A stretch of 64,000 nt of DNA, taken from the NCBI RefSeq assembly GCF_963675065.1, contig NZ_OY775905.1, positions 434,001 to 498,000 of the forward strand, given 5' to 3'. This DNA is from an uncultured Draconibacterium sp. GTDB taxonomy: Bacteria > Bacteroidota > Bacteroidia > Bacteroidales > Prolixibacteraceae. Made by a program: the position numbers and the translations under genes. This document shows, in pieces, positions 41,679 to 49,516 of the stretch. The notes beneath the pieces were generated by a model. The model saw only the letters and a program-made list of their open reading frames with translations, did no database searches and was not told the DNA's origin. Numbering within the stretch: the first letter of the stretch is position 1; every line of letters begins with the position of its first letter.

Positions 41679-43517
41679 ATGAAAAATATAAAAACGTTTT
41701 TTACGATATGCCTTTTACTGGCTTTATATAACTCTTCTGCACAAAAAAGTGTTGCTGCTGATAGTATTATACGATATACGCAAAAGCTGGACAATTACAA
41801 TTTACAGATTGAAGTGCTTCAAAAAAAGATAGAGGAGGTTTATATCGCACAATTTGATGAAGCGCTTCAGTTAGCACATTTTGGGTACAATCTGGCCTTG
41901 CAACAAAACGATAGCATAAACACTGGCGATTTTTTGCGAAGCATTGGCGGTGCTTATGGTAAAAAAGGAAATATCGACAGCGCTTCAGTATACTATTTTA
42001 AGGCTTTGAAAGTGCTTGAGCCCACCCAAAACAGTGAAAAGCTCGGCTTACTATACGACGACATGGCTCGGCTTTTCCGTAAACTTGAGCAGCCAGAAAG
42101 AGCCCTGCGTTATTACAACAAAGCATTAAAACTTTATGAAGCAGCCAATAATTTGGAAGGCATAGCCCGAATTAACAACGAAAGTGGTGTGATTTTTCGC
42201 GATGCGGGAGATTTTAAAACTGCCAACAAACGTTTCGAAAAATCGCTGCGTATACAGCAAGCCAGAAAAGACTCAGTAGGAATTGGCTATGCTCTTGAAT
42301 TTCTGGGCTACAACCAACTGCTTATTAGTGATTATAAAAAAGCGGAGGACTACCTTCTCCAAGCACTATCTATCAGGCAAAAGGTAGGCGAAGAGTTTGC
42401 CATCATGCTAAACTACACTGCTTTGGGAGAGCTATACAAAGAGGCAAAACAGCCCAATAAATCAATTACTTTTTTTGAGCATAGCAATACTTTAGCGCAA
42501 AAAATTGATTTCCATGATATTCAGACCTACAATTACCGACAAATAACGGATATTTATGAAAGTCTTGGAAACTACAAACTGGCCTACAAAAACTTAAAAG
42601 TCTTTAATTCGCTGAATGATAGTTTGTACACCGCACAAAAAATAAAAGATGTTGAAGAAATAACGACACGATACGAAACCGCACAAAAAGAAAAACAAAT
42701 AATGGAGCAGCGGGCACAAATTGCAGAACACCAACTAAGTTTGAAAAACCGAAACATGGGAATCATCGGTTTATCGTCGCTGGTTATTATTGTTGCTCTC
42801 TTTGGGTTTCTGCTGTATAAACAACAAGCACTGCAAAATATAAAACAACAAAAAGACAGTGAGCTCAAGCTGGCACTGGAAAAGATTGAGAGCCAAAACC
42901 GGCTGCAGGAACAAAGGCTGGCCATATCGCGCGACTTGCACGATAATATTGGAGCACAACTAACATTTATTGTTTCGGCAATTGAGACAATCAAATATGT
43001 TCTGCCCGATAAAAATGACCAACTCACCAGTCGCATGAATAACATCGGATCCTTTGCCAAAGAAACCATTCAGGAACTTCGCGATACCATTTGGGCAATG
43101 AATAAATCGGGAGTAAGCATAAGCGACCTGAAATCGCGTATTGCCAACTTTATTGGGAAAGCCAAACAATTGTACCCCAACATTGAGATATTGATTGTAC
43201 ACGACGATAAACTTTCAGAAGCCATACAATTCACTTCTTTGCAGGGACTAAACATCTTTCGTATCATCCAGGAAGCGAGTAACAATGCCCTAAAATATGC
43301 CGATGCCAATCAGATAAAAATTCAAATGAGTACAGTAGAAAACGGGGTTAACTTTTTGGTTGAAGATGACGGAAAAGGTTTTGTTGAAAATGAAGTGGAT
43401 CCGGGCAATGGCTTACTAAATATGCGCAAAAGAGCTCAGGAACTTGGCGGAGAACTAACGCTTATTTCTGAACCCGGAATCAAAACAAGTGTTTCATTTA
43501 ATGTGGTTAAAACATAA
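41679..43517 (+). CDS. TPR-containing sensor histidine kinase (HisKA_3)
   Basis: This 612-residue protein has an N-terminal signal sequence (FFTICLLLALYNSSA), then about six tetratricopeptide repeats (around 75-310), for example SVYYFKALKVLEPTQNSEKL and ALRYYNKALKLYEAANNLEG. These are predicted periplasmic. One membrane helix (MGIIGLSSLVIIVALFGFLL) follows, then a coiled coil and a HisKA_3 dimerisation domain with the phospho-acceptor His421 in SRDLHDNIGAQLTF. The C-terminal HATPase domain contains EDDGKGF and GNGLLNMRKRAQELGG. This NarL-type kinase lies 5 bp upstream of its LuxR-type response regulator. Confidence 0.93.
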   Translation: MKNIKTFFTICLLLALYNSSAQKSVAADSIIRYTQKLDNYNLQIEVLQKKIEEVYIAQFDEALQLAHFGYNLALQQNDSINTGDFLRSIGGAYGKKGNIDSASVYYFKALKVLEPTQNSEKLGLLYDDMARLFRKLEQPERALRYYNKALKLYEAANNLEGIARINNESGVIFRDAGDFKTANKRFEKSLRIQQARKDSVGIGYALEFLGYNQLLISDYKKAEDYLLQALSIRQKVGEEFAIMLNYTALGELYKEAKQPNKSITFFEHSNTLAQKIDFHDIQTYNYRQITDIYESLGNYKLAYKNLKVFNSLNDSLYTAQKIKDVEEITTRYETAQKEKQIMEQRAQIAEHQLSLKNRNMGIIGLSSLVIIVALFGFLLYKQQALQNIKQQKDSELKLALEKIESQNRLQEQRLAISRDLHDNIGAQLTFIVSAIETIKYVLPDKNDQLTSRMNNIGSFAKETIQELRDTIWAMNKSGVSISDLKSRIANFIGKAKQLYPNIEILIVHDDKLSEAIQFTSLQGLNIFRIIQEASNNALKYADANQIKIQMSTVENGVNFLVEDDGKGFVENEVDPGNGLLNMRKRAQELGGELTLISEPGIKTSVSFNVVKT

Positions 43518-43522
43518 CTCTC

Positions 43523-44173
43523 ATGAACACGCGAATAGCAATTGCAGACGATAATAACTTCCTAATAAAAAGCGTAAAAGATAAACTTTCGTTTCACAGT
43601 GATATTTCAATTGCATTTACGGCTAACGACGGACATCAGTGCCTTGAAAAGTTAAAACTTGATACGCGGATAAAACTTATTTTGATGGATATTGAAATGC
43701 CTCGTTTAAATGGCATTGAAGCTACTGTACAAATAAAACAGAAATACCCGCAAATAAAAATCATTATGCTTACCGTTTTTGATGACGATGAAAATATTTT
43801 TAAAGCCATTCAGTCGGGGGCTGATGGTTACCTGTTAAAAGAAACCTCGTCGCCCGAACTTTACAATGCCATTTTTCAAACGCTTGAAGGTGGTGCGGCA
43901 ATGACTCCTTCGATTGCATTAAAAACCCTGAATTTGTTGCGTAGTCCTATGCTCATAAAAAACACTGAATCAGAAGAAAGCGTAAAACTAACCGGACGGG
44001 AGTTGGAAGTACTGGAGCAATTAGCGGTTGGCCTGCCTTATACTGCAATAGCCGAAAACCTCATTATATCACCCTCAACTGTGCGGCGGCACATCGAAAA
44101 CATCTACAAAAAACTACAGGTCCACTCTAAGGTTCAAGCTATAGAACTGGCCAAGAGAAAGCGGATTATTTAA
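43523..44173 (+). CDS. NarL/LuxR-family response regulator
   Basis: This 216-residue transcription factor has a receiver domain with acidic pocket Asp9/Asp10, phospho-acceptor Asp56 (LILMDIEMP) and the conserved Lys of LLKETSS. A C-terminal LuxR HTH follows (LTGRELEVLEQLAVGLPYTA, then STVRRHIENIYKKLQVHSK). Partner of the TPR kinase directly upstream. Targets are unknown. The next genes downstream are convergent. Confidence 0.95.
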   Translation: MNTRIAIADDNNFLIKSVKDKLSFHSDISIAFTANDGHQCLEKLKLDTRIKLILMDIEMPRLNGIEATVQIKQKYPQIKIIMLTVFDDDENIFKAIQSGADGYLLKETSSPELYNAIFQTLEGGAAMTPSIALKTLNLLRSPMLIKNTESEESVKLTGRELEVLEQLAVGLPYTAIAENLIISPSTVRRHIENIYKKLQVHSKVQAIELAKRKRII

Positions 44174-44539
44174 GCTAAGACAGCAGACGCAATCGCAACA
44201 CCCTATTAATCTCAATTTATGCATTCAAACTTTGTGGCATTAACAATAAAAATGCCACCTGCTTATAAAACACGTGGCATTTTTTAGAATCCTCTTATGC
44301 AAGGTTGTTTGTAATCAGAATTTGTTAACCAGAAAAAGCGTTTTTATTGAATTCTTGTATTATCACCAGCTTTCGGGAACGTACCATACCAGGTATTTCT
44401 ACTGGACCACTACCCTCACAAACAAAGATTTTCGCAAACAGGTAAAGCCCGGCTCTACGGGCTTTTACCAGTTTAAGAAAATTTAGTTGGGTACAATACC
44501 TATAAGCAATTTGCCCAATGATTCACTCCTTCCAAATCA
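44174..44539. other. Intergenic region with two hairpins, no gene
   Basis: A terminator follows the response regulator (44248-44285: AAAAATGCCAC / GTGGCATTTTT). A third matching arm, GTGGCAT at 44234-44240, can compete for the central arm. A second strong hairpin, GGTAAAGCCCG / CGGGCTTTTACC, lies at 44441-44469. Some frames between them look protein-like (TNKDFRKQVKPGSTGFYQFK), perhaps a decayed gene end, but I make no gene call. Confidence 0.6.
44248..44285 (+). terminator. Terminator after the response regulator gene
   Basis: An 11-bp stem AAAAATGCCAC / GTGGCATTTTT with a 15-base loop, T-run included in the second arm. Confidence 0.75.
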
Positions 44540-47134
44540 TTAATTTCGTCCATTCTGAACATCCACCTTCAGAAAACCGGCTTCCCTCAGCACATTTTTT
44601 ACTGCATCAATTTCATCTTGCGTGGAGTTTTTATCGGGTGTTATACTCGCATATAAACTGCGATTTCCTGGCCCTGAAAGAAAGCTTTCTGCCTCACGTT
44701 TAAGTTTGGCCATATTGGCACTTCCATTCCATCCATATCCGAACACATACGATGGTTCGCCTATTTTAGTACCCGGCTCTGTTTCTCTGATCGAATGCCT
44801 TTGTATGCTAGAACCTACTTGATTAATTTTTGCTCTTCTCAGAATATTTAAAACAGTTTCAGTTTGAAGGTAGGTAACATCATTTTCAACTTCTAAAGCA
44901 ACATTTGTTTCCCCTGACTGACTTCTGATCTCGTTTATTCTGGATTCAAACTCTTTTAGATTGTATCTTTCCTCATCCATGCTAATGCTGCCATCTGCTT
45001 TTAGCAGAATTTTGTGATGTACAGTGGAAACCGGCTCCGGTTCCGGTTTTAAAACAGTTGTACTTATCTTTCTAAACGGAATTTGATTGAGTTCATTGAG
45101 AACAGACTCCAGTCTTTCTTTCGGAACATTGCTGAAAGAAAGCACCGAAATGCTCTCTTTGTTATCAGCTGGTTTCAAAGCTTTTTCAACTTTTTCTTTT
45201 AATTTATCCATCGTACATTCTTCATTAAAAACTTTTAACCTGTCTGGATAAACCTTTACATCGTATTTTTCAAAATCCTGAATGGAAGGCAAACCTGCAC
45301 CACTTGCAGATTCCGGCTGATCAGAAGAATATTTTACATGGTTGATTTTCAATGAACGAATCAACTCTTTTATTTCGTTTACTTGCTTTTCAGCAGCGCC
45401 AACTTCTATAGCAACCTTTACTCGCTGATGGTATTCGTGATTTATTTCTTTGCTCAAACGTTTCGTCATAGCAATACGCTCCAACAAATATTCTTTTAGC
45501 TCTTCTGTTGAAACTTTCTTGTTTTCGATCAATTGCCATTTCCCTTTTTCTATTTTAGGTGCCAAATAATATTTTGCCACATAGGTGTTACCATCTTTGC
45601 CAATTATTATTTCTACAGCAGGCGGTGGAGGTGGCGGCGGAGCTAATTTCGAAGTTCGTTTCACTCCTTTAGGAATTTGAAAACTTATTTTTCCGGGGAC
45701 CATCTGGTTTACAACCGCTTTTTTATCGGTACTTAAGGAAAAATAATCATTCTCAAATTTTCCATGCGCTGTTTCCTGGCGAACACTTAAGATGGATTCC
45801 GCGATCTTCTTCATTACCACTTCGGTTGCGTCTTGTGGAGTAGCCACATCCTTGCGGAAAAGTATGGTTCCCTGAGAAATAAGTACTTCCCCAACAAAGG
45901 GTAATTCTTCCGACTTAACATCTGGATTTTCTCCGGAAATTCTATTTCTACCTTTAAGAAACGATTCCAGATTAGTCCTCAAATCTTTCAATTCAAGTCT
46001 TTGGTTTTCAACTAATAGCTCGCCTTTCAAATTCTGAAGAATAATAAACACATTTTTTTTATGAATTGTGTTTACTTCATTTATTGGCTGATTTGAATCG
46101 ACAATAGTAAGTGGTTGATTGTCTTTAAAATAATCTTCATTCTTTAAATAGTTCATCTTGGAACTTACCCAGGAATCGATCCATACTTCTGAACTATCCT
46201 GTTGCCCGATCACGGGCAAATAGGCTCCTGCTTTCTCAACAATTATTTCTGGCCTCGCAAAAGCCTGCAAAAGCAGTGCTACCACCGGAACAAACAAAAC
46301 AAGTTTCAGGCTTGTCCAGCGGCGATTGTTTTTCATATGCATCATTTTAATTCGTTTTAAAATTGGTTTTTGTGTAAAATGGTTGGCTACGGCAAAACGT
46401 CTTTCGCCTACAGCCTTTTTAAGAACCAACAGTTGGTATGTTTTTGCATCGATGCCTTTGTTAAGAACGGCCTGGTCGGCCTGGTATTCGTGAATCAGTT
46501 TCAGATCGCGGCGCAACAACCACATAAACGGGTTAAACCAGTATAGTGCAGTAAACAGCTCGCAGATCATCAGGTCAACTGAATGCTTGTGTTGAATGTG
46601 TGCGTATTCGTGGGCAAGTACAATATCCTTGTTTTCGGTAAAATCCTTTTCCGACAAAATAATGTGTTGCAAAAAGGAAAAGGGTTGAATAAGATCTTTG
46701 ACAATGGCCAAAATCACATCCCGGAAGTGTTGTTTCTCGGCCCGGCGAATGATCTGCCACACCCGCCCCACCGAAAAGGCCAGACGAATAACGAGCAGTC
46801 CGATCACAGTCAGGTAAAACAGTAACCACGGGTTAACTGAAAAGGACGAAACTTCGTTTGTTGCCTCAATACTTTCAGTATCAATGGGAGCCGCTGTAAT
46901 CTGCGGTGCCGTTACAAATTCGTGAATAACCTCGAATTGCGGAATCACCTGCGTTTCGCTAAAAACCGGAATATCGGCAAAAGGAAGAATTACCGAAGTC
47001 AGCAAAATTCCGATCAAAACAAAGCGGTTGGCCGTGTGCATTTTGTCGCGGCTAAGGCTAAGTTTAAACACCACATAAAGTAGTGCCAAACTTATACTCG
47101 ATTTTAAGAGGTAGGCCAAAAACGGATTCATCAC
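44540..47134 (-). CDS. BlaR1-type M56 membrane metallopeptidase with ExbD-like C-terminal repeats
   Basis: This 864-residue protein has an N-terminal BlaR1/MecR1 module: four membrane helices and a cytoplasmic zinc protease with HEYAHIQH (His175, Glu176, His179) preceded by PFSFLQHIIL. The M56 protease cleaves the cognate BlaI-type repressor. The long extracytoplasmic part (residues about 310-864) is not a penicillin-binding sensor. It contains several segments of ExbD/TolR-like pattern, e.g. KVAIEVGAAEKQVNEIKELI and TNVALEVENDVTYLQTETVL, each followed by a short LRxxKIN.V strand. A Pro-rich linker (APPPPPPPAVEI) separates two of them. The start overlaps the repressor gene by 4 bp. Confidence 0.88.
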   Translation of the reverse strand: MMNPFLAYLLKSSISLALLYVVFKLSLSRDKMHTANRFVLIGILLTSVILPFADIPVFSETQVIPQFEVIHEFVTAPQITAAPIDTESIEATNEVSSFSVNPWLLFYLTVIGLLVIRLAFSVGRVWQIIRRAEKQHFRDVILAIVKDLIQPFSFLQHIILSEKDFTENKDIVLAHEYAHIQHKHSVDLMICELFTALYWFNPFMWLLRRDLKLIHEYQADQAVLNKGIDAKTYQLLVLKKAVGERRFAVANHFTQKPILKRIKMMHMKNNRRWTSLKLVLFVPVVALLLQAFARPEIIVEKAGAYLPVIGQQDSSEVWIDSWVSSKMNYLKNEDYFKDNQPLTIVDSNQPINEVNTIHKKNVFIILQNLKGELLVENQRLELKDLRTNLESFLKGRNRISGENPDVKSEELPFVGEVLISQGTILFRKDVATPQDATEVVMKKIAESILSVRQETAHGKFENDYFSLSTDKKAVVNQMVPGKISFQIPKGVKRTSKLAPPPPPPPAVEIIIGKDGNTYVAKYYLAPKIEKGKWQLIENKKVSTEELKEYLLERIAMTKRLSKEINHEYHQRVKVAIEVGAAEKQVNEIKELIRSLKINHVKYSSDQPESASGAGLPSIQDFEKYDVKVYPDRLKVFNEECTMDKLKEKVEKALKPADNKESISVLSFSNVPKERLESVLNELNQIPFRKISTTVLKPEPEPVSTVHHKILLKADGSISMDEERYNLKEFESRINEIRSQSGETNVALEVENDVTYLQTETVLNILRRAKINQVGSSIQRHSIRETEPGTKIGEPSYVFGYGWNGSANMAKLKREAESFLSGPGNRSLYASITPDKNSTQDEIDAVKNVLREAGFLKVDVQNGRN

Positions 47135-47499
47135 TTCTGATTTTTATTGTTTTCAATCTCTGCAATCAGTTTTTTTAAATCCTCCAGCGAAAGGTTTTCT
47201 TCTTCAACCAGCAGCGACACCACACTTTTATACGAATTGTTAAAATACTTTTTTACCACATTTCCGAGGGTGCCCTTGCTGTATTCTTCTTTTGTTATGG
47301 CCGCAAAATAACGGTAAGTATTTCCAAACTTCTCGTGCGCGATGAACCCTTTTTCTTCCATGGCCCTAACCATAGTTGAAAGCGTGTTGTAGTGCAGTTT
47401 CTGATCTGAATACAATTCCTTTAATTCTTTCACAAACATGGGGCCTTTCTCCCAAAATAAACTCAGTATCACTTCTTCTTTTGGTGTAAGTTTTTTCAT
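47131..47499 (-). CDS. BlaI/MecI-family transcriptional repressor
   Basis: This 122-residue winged-helix protein (LTPKEEVILSLFWEKGPMFV; HYNTLSTMVRAMEEKGFIAH) has a C-terminal dimerisation helix bundle. The family is inactivated by proteolysis by the M56 partner, encoded in the overlapping downstream gene. Two palindromes and a third dyad cover its promoter, so it very probably represses its own operon. No beta-lactamase gene is nearby. In Bacteroidota such pairs often control other envelope functions. Confidence 0.93.
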   Translation of the reverse strand: MKKLTPKEEVILSLFWEKGPMFVKELKELYSDQKLHYNTLSTMVRAMEEKGFIAHEKFGNTYRYFAAITKEEYSKGTLGNVVKKYFNNSYKSVVSLLVEEENLSLEDLKKLIAEIENNKNQK

Positions 47500-47543
47500 G
47501 ATTCAGACTTTTAAATTGAAACGAGTATAACACTCTCGATACA

Positions 47544-47605
47544 TTACAAAACAAATGTAACTATATTTTTTAGTTTTGCAACTACTATTTATAGTTTTGT
47601 AACTA
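47544..47605 (-). promoter_or_regulatory. BlaI promoter with overlapping operators
   Basis: On the minus strand the -7 box TACATTTG (47559-47552) and a -33 TTG (47581-47579) are separated by 19 bp, the Bacteroidota spacing. The palindrome TAGTTttgcAACTA (47571-47584) covers the -33, a second copy TAGTTttgtAACTA (47592-47605) lies exactly 21 bp further upstream, and the dyad TTACA-N7-TGTAA covers the -7. Repressor dimers on the same face of the DNA would block the polymerase. Confidence 0.8.
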
Positions 47606-48099
47606 TTTTATTTAGTTGAGATTTAAAACAAGAACGTTATATAGAAGAAGCCGAACTACAAAATGCTAAGATTATCGCAAGAAAACCCGAACACGAATAA
47701 GCTTCAGGGTTAATAAAAACTCGTATGAAACACCTGATGAATACACCTTGATCAGGCTCTCCAACGTTTAAGACTATTTTGAATAGTATAAATTAAACCT
47801 ATAGTCGTTCAGGTAGTCAGAAACGGATAACAGTGATGAAAATTATAAAGCCTCTGCTGTTTCTGCCTGAATTACTCCTGTTTAAATCCAAACAGATAAA
47901 TAGTATATTAGTAGGCCGAAAAAAAACGTACCGAAAAAAAACCCGGAATAAAAAATCACTTTTTATGAAACGAACATGAATTTTTTAAATCATAGATTCA
48001 CAAACAAACATGATTAAAAAAGTTTATGTGAGAGCGGAGCGGTTACATCCGTTCTCAAATTTTAAAGTAATTTATTGGAAACTTGAAAATTATAAACGG
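47606..48099. other. Intergenic region, no gene seen
   Basis: About 490 bp of AT-rich DNA. A short start-less frame (EEAELQNAKIIARKPEHE, then stop at about 47700) could be a gene remnant. Near 48033-48058 an imperfect hairpin (GAGAgCGGA / TCCGtTCTC) lies in the leader of the next gene. Confidence 0.45.
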
Positions 48100-49203
48100 A
48101 TGAAAAAACTTATTACCTCACTATTGCAATTCGCTTTTATCGCAGGTGCTGTCGTGCAGGCACAAACACCCGACATGCCAGGCAACAAAACCACTGGAAT
48201 TAAAATTGTAGACGAACTGCAAAAACCGGCTTCGGCCCAAAATTTTAATACAAAAGACCTTGCCGGCTATTTGTTGGTCTATTTTAAAGACCAGACACAA
48301 AGCGCGTACATGGCTGTTAGCAGCGACGGTTATACGTTTACCGACCTGAACAATGGTGAGCCCATTTTTGATGGCACCAAACTGGCCGAACAAAAAGGTG
48401 TTCGCGATCCGCACATCACCCGTGGCCCCGATGGCGCCTTTTACCTTACCATGACCGACCTGCATATTTTCGGGCAACGTGCAGGGCATCGCGACACACC
48501 CTGGCAACGCCCCGAAGAAAAATACGGCTGGGGAAATAACCGCGCCATTGTGCTGATGAAATCCTACGACCTGATCCATTGGACACATTCCGATTTTCGG
48601 GTTGATAAGGCTTTCCCCGAACTGGGCGACATCGATTGCTCGTGGGCACCGGAAACCGTTTACGATCCGGAAGAGAAAAAAATGATGGTGTATTTTACCA
48701 TCCGCTATAACAATACCAATGCAAACATGTACTATTCGTATGCCAACGAAGAATTTACCAGGCTTGAAACCACTCCAAAAATGATTACCGAGCTGGGCGG
48801 AATAGACGGCGATATTACTCAACTTGGCGATACCTACCACATGCATTATGTTTCGGGAGCCAAGATTTTGCACGCGGTTTCGGATAAAATAAACAAGGAC
48901 TATGTTACAGAAACACGGCGCATTGACCCGGAAAGTAAACCTACCGAAGCTCCTAACGTTTTCAGGCGTTTAGGCACCGATACCTATGTACTGATGTATG
49001 ATGTGTATGGTGGCCGCCCAAACAACATGGGTTTTAGCGAAACCAAAGATTTTGTTTCCTATACCGACATTGGCCATTTTAACGAGGGCGTAATGAAAAC
49101 CATTGGTTTTGAACGTCCCAAACACGGTGCGGTTAGCTATCTTACCCGCAAGGAATTAAAAGCTATTACGGACTATTGGGGTGTAGATATTGATATGCAA
49201 TAA
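48100..49203 (+). CDS. Exported GH43-like glycoside hydrolase family protein
   Basis: This 367-residue protein starts at ATG 48100, which gives a proper signal peptide (MKKLITSLLQFAFIAGAVVQ, cleavage near AQA). An upstream in-frame ATG at 48010 would add 30 residues before it. The body has the five-bladed-propeller style of family 43: GVRDPHITRGPDGAFYLTMT with a candidate catalytic Asp in RDPH, SYDLIHWTHSDF, CSWAPETVYDPEEKKMMVYF with Glu in WAPE, and YHMHYVSG. Such enzymes remove arabinose or xylose units. Substrate not determinable. It is not near a SusCD pair. Confidence 0.8.
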   Translation: MKKLITSLLQFAFIAGAVVQAQTPDMPGNKTTGIKIVDELQKPASAQNFNTKDLAGYLLVYFKDQTQSAYMAVSSDGYTFTDLNNGEPIFDGTKLAEQKGVRDPHITRGPDGAFYLTMTDLHIFGQRAGHRDTPWQRPEEKYGWGNNRAIVLMKSYDLIHWTHSDFRVDKAFPELGDIDCSWAPETVYDPEEKKMMVYFTIRYNNTNANMYYSYANEEFTRLETTPKMITELGGIDGDITQLGDTYHMHYVSGAKILHAVSDKINKDYVTETRRIDPESKPTEAPNVFRRLGTDTYVLMYDVYGGRPNNMGFSETKDFVSYTDIGHFNEGVMKTIGFERPKHGAVSYLTRKELKAITDYWGVDIDMQ

Positions 49204-49212
49204 GCAGGTATA

Positions 49213-49312
49213 ATTCAGCAGGTGACTTGAAGTCACCTGCTGAATCTTTACAAAAACAAAAGATGCCATCCTAAACTGTATAACACAGTTGGATGGCATC
49301 TTTTATTTTAAT
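49213..49312 (+). terminator. Two consecutive hairpins after the GH43-like gene
   Basis: First a perfect palindrome-like stem, ATTCAGCAGGTGACTT / AAGTCACCTGCTGAAT (49213-49245), without T-run. Then AAAGATGCCATCC / GGATGGCATCTTT with an inner AACTGT/ACAGTT stem (49260-49305), followed by TATTTT, which is the more likely terminator. Confidence 0.75.
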
Positions 49313-49324
49313 CCATAACTTTCT

Positions 49325-49475
49325 AATCCTCCGTCCCGATTGAAACATCGGGACACCTCCTTTAAAAAGGAGGATGAGCTTCGAAGCTAATAACTAGCAC
49401 CTTGACAGTTTCGGATGGCATCTTTTATAAAATCCCCCGTCCCGATGTTATCGGGACACCCCCTTTTGAAAAAGG
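49325..49475 (-). repeat. Dispersed palindromic repeat R, inverted copies
   Basis: Two units lie in reverse orientation to those at 30-34 kb. AATCCTCCGTCCCGATTGAA with CATCGGGACACCTCC is the reverse complement of the variant unit near 33780. A second unit with GTCCCGATGTTATCGGGAC lies at 49437-49475. A piece of the upstream terminator (GATGGCATCTTTTATAAA) is duplicated between them. Confidence 0.8.
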
Positions 49476-49516
49476 GGGACAAGCTCGAAGCTAGTAACTC
49501 GAAGCTCGCAACTCTT

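Noticed and set aside
48121..48873. Minus-strand frame of 250 codons inside the GH43-like gene
   Set aside because: It is a long shadow frame. The plus strand has a signal peptide and conserved catalytic motifs.
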